In this document: piece after piece, positions 55,081 through 64,000 of the stretch
How the letters are laid out: every line of letters begins with the position of its first letter
How positions within the stretch are numbered: position 1 is the stretch's first letter
Assembly: GCA_036346355.1 (NCBI GenBank)
Contig: CM070580.1
Coordinates: 21,257,374 to 21,321,373 of the forward strand
Source: Rhipidocladum racemiflorum
Lineage: Eukaryota > Streptophyta > Magnoliopsida > Poales > Poaceae
Direction of reading: 5' to 3'
DNA: 64,000 nt
Translations under genes and position numbers: made by a program
The notes under the pieces: model-generated
Seen by the model: only the letters and a program-made list of their open reading frames with translations
What the model was told of the DNA's origin: nothing
Databases searched by the model: none

Positions 55081-55789
55081 CCCGTTCCTTCTGTAACTCA
55101 TTCCTGCAAAAGACTTTAGCGAAAAAACTGCCAAGTTGGGCACAATATGATCGTGTTTAATAGATGTCTTTTATTTTTCTCTGTTTTGTCTCCCTCGGAA
55201 CGACAACGATATGCCCTATCCCGTTGCTCCCTATTCGACGGAGTTCGATAGTCACGCGATCTAGCGAACGATCGTACTAGGGAGTGACTACCTCGTGCGA
55301 AAGCTCCTCTAGGTTGTAGCCACGCGGTATCCCTATAGCCCCCGCCGCCAACGGAGGTCGTGGGCGTAGGCTGCAAACACGACCTCGTTGACGGAATAGA
55401 GCCCTGCGGGGACCGTGTGACTTTATACAAGGCGTCTCGCCGCTCACCGCCGACCTGAGCTGGGAACCGTCCGAGGGGTGTTCATGCGACCCTTTGTCTG
55501 CGGCGGAGGCCTGCCGTGAAAAGATGGTCGTCTTACGGAGAAGGAAGCCCTCGGGGTCGAGCTCTGGTGGTCCGATGTTAGGCGGTAGGATGCTCGTCCG
55601 TTTGTGCCCTGACGTCCGAGCCCGCTCTTTGATACCGGATCGAGTTTGATCACGGCACTTCGCGGGAGGTTTAAAGAGAGAAAGAGAAAGCGAGAGAGAA
55701 CGAGGGAGACCGGAGGCCAAGTGTCGAATTTTTATTTAAAGGAGTAAAGTTGGTTTAGTTAGATATGAAACTTTACGCAGTTGGTCGAT

Positions 55790-56960
55790 GTTCCAAGTGC
55801 TAGCTAGTTCTCGACCATCTTCCATCGCGAGGCGAGACAGCCGGGCGTCTTTGTTGAGACGGCAGTGTAAGGACCTTCCCATCTTGGCGTTAGCTTGTTG
55901 GCTTTTGACAGGTCTTGGACCCGTCTTAGAACGAGATCGCCGACGTGCAAGGTCCTTGTTCGTACCGATTTAGCGGCGTGCCTGCGGAGAGCTTGCGAGT
56001 GTAAACCGCGGATCGCAATGTAACCGTTCACGAAGTTGCTTCCGCGAGGTCGAGGTCGAGGAGGCGCCGCTTCTACGTGTCGATGCTATCGCCTAGGTTC
56101 ACCCTTGGGGATCCTAGGACAACCTCGGCGGGTAGGGACGGCTTCCGCGCCATATACGAGCCGAAGGGGTCTCACCAGTAGCTCGGCTCGTCGTGGTGCG
56201 GACCGACCAGAAGGGCGGGAGGTAGCTCGTCCACCAGGCCTGACCATGCCGTCGAGGCTCTTGAAGACTCTCTTCTTGATTCCTTGGACGATCTGCCCGT
56301 TCGCGCGCTCGGCCGCCCCATTGCTCTGCGGGTGGGCCACGGATGCGAAGCATATCTTGATCCCGACCTCCTCGCAATAAGCCTGAAACACCTCGCTTGT
56401 GAACTGATTGCCGTTGTCTGTGATGAGGCGACTTAACGCCAAAGCGGGTCACTACATTATTGCGGAAGAACCTTTTAGCCGCTTGTGCCGAGATGGTTGA
56501 TATAGGCTCGGCCTCGATCCATTTAGTGAATGTTTCGATTGCGACTAACATGTATTTACAACCCTTCCTTCCCCTTTGAAATGGACCGAGTATGTCGATG
56601 CCCCAAACCGAAACGGCCAGGTTAGGGGCATGGTCTGCGATGCGTATGCCTTGGTGATGGACTTTCCGGCATGGAATCGCAAGATCGGCAAGCGGTCACT
56701 ATTGGCGCTGCGTCGGCCAGTGGCCGTCGGCCAAGAGTAACCCAACCTAAGGCTTTGCTCACCAAGGTCCTAAAGGACGAGTGAGCTCCACACATCCCGT
56801 CATGGATATCTTTGAGGAGATATTTGCCTTCCTCTTGGGTGATGCACTTGGAGAGGACGCCAAGCGCGCCTTTGCGGTATAAGAGGCCCTCTACCATTTT
56901 ATAGGCTGAGGAGCGTCTTACTAGCCGGGATTTCTCGGCTTCCTCCTCGCAAAGGTCCCG
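55790..56960 (-). pseudogene. Integrase of Gypsy copy 2
   Basis: Zinc-finger part DIHDGMCGAHSSFRTLV and CRSCDSMPE; catalytic core with LVAIETFTKWIEAEP (first Asp replaced by Glu, codon GAA), RLITDNGNQFTSEVF (second Asp) and SNGAAERANGQIVQG (Glu present); C-terminal VGDLVLRRVQDLSKANK and LTPRWEGPYT. Spread over several frames. Confidence 0.85.
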
Positions 56961-57800
56961 TGCACGAGGTATTGGATGAATGGCGTCATCCAACTCGCAC
57001 CTGCCGAGGAAGGAGACGGTACCACCCGTCTCGGTTGCCTCCTCTTCGGTGGGTATGGAGGGCTTATAGAGGTGCTCGACGAGCACCGCCGAAGGCGGAA
57101 AGCTGGCGGAACCGACCTTCGATAGATGGTCGGCCAGGGTATTGTCCTTCCTGAGGATGTATAGTACTTGAAGTTTCAAGTACTTTTCCATCTTCCTTAC
57201 TTCAACCAGGTAAAGCGCCATTGAGTCATCTGAGCACCGATACTCCTTGTTAACCTGGTTGGCAACCACCGCGAGTCGCCCTTCGCAGCTTAGTCGTTGG
57301 ACTCGGCGTCTTGCACGCCCAAGTCCGGCTTAGCGAACCCTCATATTCTCGGCTGCGTTGTTCGTTGCGCGAAATGTAGTTGGAGGGCGTCTTGGATCCG
57401 CTCCCCTGGGGATTCGAGGACCACTCCGACCCCGAGCAATTGTAAGCTCGGGATCCGTCGGCGTGCATGACCCAAATGACCGTGCCTGGCTCGATGCAGT
57501 CGGGTTCGGACTTAGATGGGGTAGGATTTGTCCATTCGGCTAGGAAGTCCGCTAGAACCTGGGATTTGATCGCCGTCCTGGCCGAGAATTCGATCTCGAA
57601 TTCGGCGAGCTCCATGGCCCACTTCGCGATCCGTCCGCTTGCGTCCTGATTCCCTAGAATCTCTCTAAGCGGGAAGTTGGTCGGGACTCGAATTTTGTAG
57701 GCCTGGAAGTAGTGTCTTAACTTCTTCGAGGCCACGAGGAGCGCATAAAGGAGCTTCTGGACCTCGGGGTAACGCTCCTTTGGTCCGTAGGACTTCGCCG
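56960..57800 (-). pseudogene. RNase H and archaeal-type RNase H of Gypsy copy 2
   Basis: Minus-strand frame with YPEVQKLLYALLVASKKLRH, LREILGNQDASGRIAKWAME and LADFLAEW, then the second RNase H with HADGSRAYNC, a NNAAEYEG region out of frame, and NTLADHLSKVGS. Domain order as in copy 1. Confidence 0.8.
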
Positions 57801-58760
57801 ATGTAGTAGATCGGCGCCGCACCCCGTCCGTTCTCTGATTATGACGGCGCTTACCGCCTGGGGTGTGGCGGCCAGGTAGAGCAAGAGAACCTCTCCCATT
57901 CTCGGCGTGGTCAAGACCGGGGGTCTTGACAAATATAGCTTTAATTCTTTGAAAGAGCGGTCTGTTTCCTCTGTCCAAGCGAAACCATCGTGCTTCCGGA
58001 GCGCCTTGAAGAAAGGCAGGCCGCGTTCCCCGAGCCGTGAGATGAAGCGACTTAGGGCCGCCATCCTCCCGGTCAGGGACTGAACCTCCCGCGTGCAAGT
58101 GGGTGGCCGCATGTTCTCGATGGCCTCTATCTTCTCAGGGTTGGCCCCGATTCCTTGTGGACCGATCATGTAGCCGAGTACCTTGCCAGCCTTGACCCCG
58201 AACACACATTTTTCAGGGTTCAACTTTATTCGATGCTTATTGAGGTTATGAAAGGTCTCCTCTAGATCGGGTACATGACCCGAGGCCATTTTGCTCTTGA
58301 CGACTTTGTCGTCTACATATACTTCCAGGTTCCGACCTATTTGGTCCGAGAAGGTTTTCTGCATGAGGCGCTGGAAGGTCGCTCCAGCGTTCCTTAGACC
58401 GAAGGACATGGTCGTGTAGCAGAAGGTGCCAAACGGCGTGACAAAGGAAGTCTTCTCCTCGTCGTCGGGCGATATGCCGATCTAGTGATAACCTGAATAG
58501 GCGCCCGTCGAAGCTCATCGCCTCGGAGCCGGGCCAAGGCGTCGACCAACCGGGTCTATCCGAGGTAGCGGAAAATTGTCTTTTGGGCATGCGGCATTCA
58601 GTCCTGTGTGATCGACACACATGCGCCACTTGCCCCCCTTTTTCTTCACGATAACTGGGTTGGCCAACCAATCAGAATGGTCGACCTCCCGTATGAAACC
58701 GGCTTTGAGGAGCTTGTCCGGGCCTCTCGATGATGGCTTGCTTCTCAGGAGAAGCGCTGA
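57717..58760 (-). pseudogene. Reverse transcriptase of Gypsy copy 2
   Basis: A 230-codon segment (58409-57717) begins MSFGLRNAGATFQRLMQKTF and keeps YVDDKVVKSKMAS, LNPEKCVFGVKAGKVLGYMI and LTGRMAALSRFISRLGERG in one frame. It is better preserved here than copy 1, which lost one base just after YVDD. The N-terminal fingers (58760-58410) are shifted; the VKKKGGKWRM region is out of frame. Confidence 0.85.
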
Positions 58761-59039
58761 GCTTCGCCACGCCTGAGCTTTTGTCGCCGAATCATAGCTT
58801 TGTGCTCGACGACCTCCCTTGGGACTCCGGGCATGTCGGACGGTTCCCAGGCGAACGTGTCCGCGCTTCTCCGGAGGAAGGTCACGAGCTCGAGTTCCTA
58901 TTTAGGGTCCAGGGAAGCCCCCACGTGTACGACCTTGCCTGGCTCTGCGTCGTACAGCGGGATGGCCTTAGTTTCTCCCCCGGCCTGGAGGGTAGCCCTG
59001 GGCCGGGAACTCCTCGGCTCTTGGTCGGGCCCGCGCTGG

Positions 59040-59758
59040 GGCAGCTGCCCGACCATGTCTAAAGCCTTCTCGTCGCAGTTTAGGGCCGCTTTCGGACTTC
59101 CCTTCACTGAGATCACGCCGCCGGAACCTTCGTGCATTGGTACCGTGATGCGTGGCGGCCATGAATTTGGCGAGCGCTGGTCGCCCAGGATGGCGTTGTA
59201 GGCCGACTCAAATCGACCACCTCGAAGGTGATTAACTCCGCTCAAGTTGCTCGGGCTTCCGAAAGTTACGCGGGGCGATCTGCCCGGCGGCTTGGCCGAG
59301 GTGCCGGACTATCCGTAGAAAGGGACTACGACGCTCTTGATCTTGGACCGAGGAATTTGCATCTCGTCCAGGACCCTGGCCGATATCAGGTCCAGGGAAC
59401 TCCCGCAATCCACAAGCACTCGTCCTACCGCGGTATTGCAGATCGTCGGGCTAACGACCATCGGGAGCCTTTGGGGTTTCGTCATCCCCAGGGGGCAGTC
59501 GTCTTTGGAGAAGGTGATGGGCAGCTCGGACCACTTGAGCTGTTGAACGGGAGGCTTCCCCTGGGTGACACGGAGTACCTCGCGTGCGGCCTCCTTCAGC
59601 TCCCGTCGAGACCCATAGGCGGCGGAGCCCCCGAATATCACGGCGATGTGGTTTCTCGGCTCCTGGTACTCCATGTCCGTATCTTCCTCCTCGGCGGGCT
59701 TCTTGCCCTTTGACGTCTCCTTCTTGCTCTGGGAGCGTGGGCATGGGACCCTTGCCAC
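59040..59758 (-). pseudogene. Protease region of Gypsy copy 2
   Basis: An open segment at 59758-59309 includes NHIAVIFGGSAAYGSRRELK and the active-site VLVDCGSSLDLISARV. The downstream NAILG motif lies in another frame near 59190. The same D-C-G-S form as copy 1. Confidence 0.85.
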
Positions 59759-59891
59759 TGTAGAATTGCTCTAGGCGGGAGGCCCATGTTCTGCAATTCC
59801 GCAGGTCGTGCCCGTGCGCCTGGTGGAGCGGGCAAAAATAGGCGCTAGCCCGTCTGCTACCGTCGCCGCGGTCTTGGTCGTCCCGGTTTGC

Positions 59892-61684
59892 TCATTTGTT
59901 CCAATCGAATCGTCGGCCTTTTCCTTTCGCGGCTCCTCCTTTATACGATTGCGAGGTCGGCTGTTGTCGTCGTTCGATGGCCGCCACCATGTCGGAGATG
60001 GAGGGTTTTTTCTTCTTTTTGATTTTTTTCTTGATCGAGCTCACGCTCTTTCGGCTTGACGCCCCTTCGAGTCTGGGCTGAGGGGGCAGCTTTCCTTCGT
60101 CCAGCAGCTTCTTCCATTGGACTGCCTCGTCCGCGTTGGCATAACGGTCGGCCATGCGGAACAGCTCGTTGGCCGTGATGTCCGGGTGAATTTCGAGGTC
60201 CTGAGTAAAGCGGACGTCTCGGACCCCAAACTTGAAAGCCCGGACAACCGCCTCATCCGAGATGCTTGGGATGGAATTGTGTATTTGCATGAAGCGCTGG
60301 ACGAACTGGCGCAAGGTCTCGCCCTCCGTCTGTATCAGACGCTCGAGGTCGCGCTCCTTCCCCGGGATGACGTAGCAGCTCTGGAAGTTGGCCCGGAGGG
60401 TGCCGCCACCGTGCTCAGGACGGATCGAAGTTTTCCTTCTGGTTGAATAGCCACGCCCGAGCCGCCCGTCCAAAGATCAGGCGTAAAGTTAGCCATGACC
60501 CTTTCATCACCTCCGGCGGCTAGAATGGCCGTGGTGTAGATCGAGAGAAACTCGTCGGGGTTCTGAGTCCCATCGAATCTCTCGATGTGACCCGACTTGA
60601 ACCTTATTGGCCAGGTCACACGTCGTAGCGACGTCGCGAACGCCCTGCACCCGAAAACGGGACTGTCGGGACGGTCATTGCGAGCGCGGCGGTCGGGGCG
60701 ATCCCCACCGGCCGAGCCCGAGGTTAGTGGGCCCAGGCGAGAGAGTATCTCCCTATGCCTGTAGGATGGAGAGTGGCCCGAAGAGGAATGTTCGACCCGG
60801 TTCTGCCTGTGGCTCGCATTCCGTTGGTCCCGAGGGAGCCCCCGGGAATTGCTCCGGGTGCCCTCCCGAGCCCGTCAGCGTTCTTGGCGCCGGTCACTCC
60901 GGGTACGGCTGCGTGAGTCGTCGGGGTGGAGGCGCTCGGACGCCTGGCGGCGGCGTTCCCAGGAATTGCTCTGGGCGTCCCTTTTTCGGGAGGCTTCCGC
61001 CGCTTTTATGTCTGTGGCAATTTCCTCGAGGTCGTCGGCCACAGCCGCACTCCATGGCTTCTAGGTCGACCGCTCAGAAACTCTCACGAGGTTGCGTACC
61101 ACCGCGTGGCCAAGGCTTGAAGGTGTTCCTTTCGAGAGAACGCGGGGTAACGAGCTTCGTTAAATGCGTCGCCGCGAACTCGGAGTCCGTCTGGCGTGGA
61201 AATTCTCACGAACTTCGGCCCTGGCCTTGTCGGCCGGGCCACCACGGACTTGCCGGCGTAAGCTGGCCAGTGTCTGATTCAGAGATGCCTGCAGGTGCTC
61301 CTTGGCCGCTTCATAGCGGTGAAGACGCTGCGTTCGGCCGGATTTGCTCCGAGCATTTCCATCCTCCTCCGCAACGAAGGCGTTACGGGATTGGGACGGA
61401 TCGCGAGGGTGACATCACGGTGTCTCCGTGGCGGTCCCCCGGTCGAGCTCGAAAAGGTCGGGGATGTCCAGACCATCGTAGAGCCCGTCATACTCGTCGT
61501 CCGAGAGGGCGTCGAGCTGGGAGCGAAAGAACTGCTCCGGTGCGGCGGTTTCCATGGAGAAGCTCCGGGAACCGTCGTGATTCTCAAGGCCAGCGACGTT
61601 GGCGGCCCCATTGTCGAAGAACTGCTTGTCTTCTTCCTCGATTCTAGGGGCGCCGAGGCCCTGGCGATCTTGGGAATTTGTCAT
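59892..61684 (-). pseudogene. gag of Gypsy copy 2
   Basis: Start ATG at 61684 (MTNSQDRQGLGAPRIEEEDK), parallel to copy 1. Shifted frames follow. The capsid segment PIRFKSGHIERFDGTQNP lies on minus near 60600-60550. A longer intact stretch (60473-59892) contains LRQFVQRFMQIHNSIPSISD, TANELFRMADRYANADEA and the basic KKKIKKKKK region. Frames break again before the zinc-knuckle region. Confidence 0.85.
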
Positions 61685-61714
61685 CCTCCGGGATTCCTCA
61701 CGAAAGGGAAAGTC

Positions 61715-61736
61715 GGTCCCCACGGACGGCGCTAGC
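61715..61736 (-). other. Primer-binding site of Gypsy copy 2 (one mismatch against copy 1)
   Basis: After the LTR the minus strand reads gc then TAGCGCCGTCCGTGGGGA. Copy 1 has TGGCGCC at this point, so the second base is changed (G to A), weakening pairing with the CCA end of the tRNA. Confidence 0.75.
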
Positions 61737-62407
61737 TGTCGACGATTGGGGAGCAGGCCCCCGCCGAGCTTACTTGTTGGTGGAGGGACCAACTGCGACC
61801 CCTTCCCACGTGATGGGATACTCAGAGGAGTGACTCACTGGACTTCAACGGGCAGGGACACTGTGATTTACCCTGGTTCAGGCCTCTCAAGAAGGAGATA
61901 ATAGCCCTACTCCAGCTCGTGTATCTCTTTGTGCAGAAAAAAGTTGTCTATCCCCTTCATGGTGGGGATGCTTTTATAGCTTACAAAGGGGCGTGCTTGT
62001 TCAAACCCACTAACTCCACGTCCGACCAGGTCCAACGTGGTAACTAACGGATCCTACACTCCTGTCACGTTCCCGCGGGGATCGCAACGAACTAGCGGAG
62101 GTTACGCAGCGGGTGGTTACCGACCTCGGGATCACGTCAGGTCGGCTAACGTCTAACTCCGAACTCGGCCACTTCGGCCCGAGCACGAGCTATCGGTCCA
62201 CCAGGTCATGCGACCTCCTAAAAGGTCCCGGCTAGACCGTCCCTTGGAACAACCTCCTCGTGACCAGGACGGGAACGACCTCGTGCTGCTCGTGGCGCCT
62301 GGCTAGGTCGTCCCGGGGAACGGCCTTCCGGTGGTTCGGGCAGCAGTGAGCCCGCACCCCTCGTGGCACCCGAGGTAATTTTGTGGGGTCTACCCGACCC
62401 CCCGACA
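61737..62407 (-). repeat. 5' LTR of Gypsy copy 2
   Basis: Same length as its partner; TATAAAAG on minus at 61978-61971. On minus it is followed by the primer-binding region. Confidence 0.95.
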
Positions 62408-62439
62408 ACAACAAATTCTCTTTTTGCAATGTCAGACAT
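62408..62439 (-). pseudogene. Copia gag start, displaced
   Basis: ATG at 62439: MSDIAKREFVV, breaking off at the acaac duplication (62408-62412). The frame continues in phase with LALDGSNYLTW at 47049, as expected if one gene was split. Confidence 0.85.
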
Positions 62440-63108
62440 ATCATATATGCAAGCAATACGAGATTTTACTACATGTAAAATATTATATTGCATGCATCTT
62501 CATTTAATCAATAAAGTTTTGGTCTATATCTATTCAGTAGATAATTATCACGATTTTCCCAGAATTTTCTTAGCAATTAGCTATTTTCTGTTAATTATGT
62601 AATTCCAACACAAATTAAACATGGCATAAAGTTAATTTTCAACTTATGTAATTCTTGTTGGTTGGGAGCGAAAACAGGTAATAAATATATCTGTCAATTC
62701 CACTCATGGCCAGATCAACCTGCCCCTAGGGCTCACATGAGGGAGGGAGCACTTCCCGTTTCCGGGTGCCAATTAAAGAACCAAGCCTCATGTGCGTTTT
62801 CCTAGACACCAATTGTCTCATATATGTTTATTCATTACCGAAATCAAATCCCAACCACTCAGGTTCTCATAAACTACTATATTAAATATCATGGAATTTT
62901 CCTAGCACTTTTCATAATTTCTGCTAATTTTCAAGCAATTTTCAAAAATACTTTTCAACAGAAAAATTTAATTTCAGCAAATATCAACATGTCATAATGC
63001 TAAGAAAAAAATAAAGCAAGATTATAGAGGGGATACATGCACACGCTAGATAGACTTCCTTCATGCATGCATGCACGCGCTAGCCAGACTTGCTAACATG
63101 CATGCGGC
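62440..63108. other. AT-rich leader or junction region
   Basis: In Copia orientation this precedes gag and may be its leader, but no Copia LTR or initiator-Met primer site is found. A catgcatgcatgcacgcgc run lies at 63063-63081. No gene. Confidence 0.35.
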
Positions 63109-63164
63109 GTGTCAGCGTATTAAACGCTGGGGTACCCACGCAGCCGCATTAAGTACTCTCGCCC

Positions 63165-63530
63165 AGAGGACAGGTGGTGTTCAGGCCACTCCCCGAGGCG
63201 ACCAGCAAAGGTGCTCGCCAAGAGGACAGGTGGCGTTCAGGCCACTCCTCGAGGCGACCAGCGAAGGTGCTCGCCTAGGGGACAGGTGGCGTTCAGGCCA
63301 CTCCTCGAGGCGACCAGCGAAGGTGCTCGCCAAGAGGACAGGTGGCGTTCAGGCCACTCCTCGAGGCGACCAGCGAAGGTGCTCGCCAAGAAGGGCAGTG
63401 GCGTTCGAGCCACTCCTCAGGCGACCGGCAAAGGTGCTCGCCAGGGGCGAGTGGCGTTGAGCCACTCCTCAGGGCGACCAGCAAAGGTGCTCGCCAAGAG
63501 GACAGGTGGCGTTCAGGCCACTCCTCGGGG
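63165..63530. repeat. 56-bp tandem repeat, seven copies
   Basis: Units starting agaggacaggtggcgttcag occur at 63165, 63221, 63277, 63333, 63389, 63443 and 63497; the first four steps are exactly 56 bp and the last two 54 bp. Copies 2-4 are almost identical, while copies 5-6 are diverged. Confidence 0.95.
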
Positions 63531-63875
63531 CGTAGTTCCCAAGAATCAACCCCGTAATCTGTGCTACAGGGCGAAGGGCCAAGGATATTTAATGCGGGAC
63601 GTGCGCATTAATTGCAGGATATGTAGGCAGTGGTATGGCGGCGCGTCTTCCCCAGGCGCGCATTAATGATGGGTGGCCCCGAATCGACATCCCCTCTCTC
63701 CTGGCGAACTGCAGGGGTAATGACAGCGGGACCCAAGGCGAAGTCTAAGTCGGCTAGGACAGGCATTAAGTGTGATGTAAGAGAGTGTGACGGGTGCATT
63801 AAATGCACTGTAGTAGCGTGTCAGACGCTTGCTTTACGCAAGCTTGTAAGCCCCATGCGCCTCAGCCAGCCCGAG

Positions 63876-63883
63876 TATAAAAG
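63876..63883 (+). promoter_or_regulatory. TATA box downstream of the 56-bp repeats
   Basis: TATAAAAG in a cccgagtataaaagggagc context, about 340 bp downstream of the tandem array. Transcription would run to the right, out of the window. Confidence 0.6.
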
Positions 63884-64000
63884 GGAGCTAGGGTGCATGG
63901 GAGAAAGGGTTGTTGATTATTGGGTTGGCAGAACCGGAGAAGGTCGTCTTCCCCAGCCTTGTAAGAACTTTGAACTCAGAAGAATCCACCAAGCAGGACT

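Larger units (their letters stand above)
47055..62407 (-). mobile_element. Tat-lineage Ty3/Gypsy LTR retrotransposon (copy 2)
   Basis: LTRs of 671 bp at both ends (47055-47725 and 61737-62407) with a perfect 5-bp target duplication acaac (47050-47054 and 62408-62412). Order on minus: LTR, primer site, gag, protease, reverse transcriptase, two RNase H regions, integrase, then plus-strand (antisense) ORFs, purine tract, LTR. The coding parts closely match copy 1. A 3471-bp solo LTR is inserted in the antisense region. I count seven differences between the LTRs, all transitions, so it is younger than copy 1. Frameshifts in gag and pol make it inactive. Confidence 0.95.
42674..62660 (-). mobile_element. 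Degenerate Copia retrotransposon, split by the second Gypsy element
   Basis: Minus-strand Copia parts are seen at 42915-47054 (RNase H, reverse transcriptase, integrase, gag) and at 62413-62439 (gag start). The gap between is exactly the Gypsy element with its acaac duplication. The 3' LTR is at 42674-42914. The 5' LTR and its initiator-Met primer site are not found right of 62439, so the 5' side is lost or replaced. Many stops and shifts indicate age. The right limit (about 62660) is an estimate. Confidence 0.75.
63109..64000 (+). repeat. LTR-like promoter region of a further element, incomplete at the window edge
   Basis: Starts perhaps at tgtcagcgtattaaacgctg (63109). It contains a 56-bp tandem array, six GCATTAA words and a TATA box TATAAAAG at 63876-63883 followed by a purine-rich leader. 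This layout resembles U3-R of an LTR on plus, but no partner LTR, primer site or polyprotein lies in the window. It could also be a promoter of another repeat type. Confidence 0.45.

Overview
The window is nuclear DNA of a grass (Poaceae). It has large GC-rich LTR retrotransposons of the Tat lineage, many small grass-type MITEs (Stowaway, Tourist/Harbinger, hAT), plant-style introns, a single CC-NBS-LRR type resistance gene and no prokaryotic features. I cannot name the species. Most of the window is transposon; only three host genes are well supported.

Layout. Positions 1-176 (minus) are the 5' end of a MOS2-like G-patch/KOW gene with its promoter just to the right. Positions 330-4265 hold no recognised gene. 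Positions 4268-18028 are a three-deep nest: a Stowaway-like MITE interrupted by a small non-autonomous LTR element (minus strand, no polyprotein), whose left LTR is interrupted by an 11.5-kb Tat-lineage Gypsy element (plus strand, target duplication aaacc). Positions 20417-21403 (minus) encode a multi-pass membrane protein of unknown function. Positions 22653-31800 hold a 1.7-kb hAT-like element, Harbinger-type MITEs, a CACTA terminus and a cluster of gene fragments on the plus strand (a PHT4-type transporter, the first exon of DAD1 and a possible third gene), followed by a Helitron-like 3' end at 30344. Positions 32282-33484 carry two microsatellite-bounded Micron-like elements inside a split Stowaway-like MITE. 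Positions 34179-39457 (minus) are a 912-residue NBS-LRR gene in two exons; its 2.5-kb intron holds two transposons.

Positions 42674 to about 62650 are a second nest: a degenerate Copia element (minus) whose gag is split by a second Tat-lineage Gypsy element (47055-62407, minus, target duplication acaac). That Gypsy element is in turn interrupted by a 3471-bp solo LTR (51076-54546, target duplication aggac). The two Gypsy elements lie in opposite orientation around the 29-kb gene-bearing segment. They are related: coding regions and LTR R/U5 match closely, while U3 differs. Both carry an antisense ORF module between pol and the 3' LTR. The right edge (63109-64000) looks like the U3 of a further LTR, with seven 56-bp tandem repeats upstream of a TATA box.

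The host genes do not form a pathway. The points of most interest are the gene-fragment cluster with Helitron hallmarks, the doublet of microsatellite-bounded elements, the mosaic LTRs, and the antisense module of the Gypsy pair.
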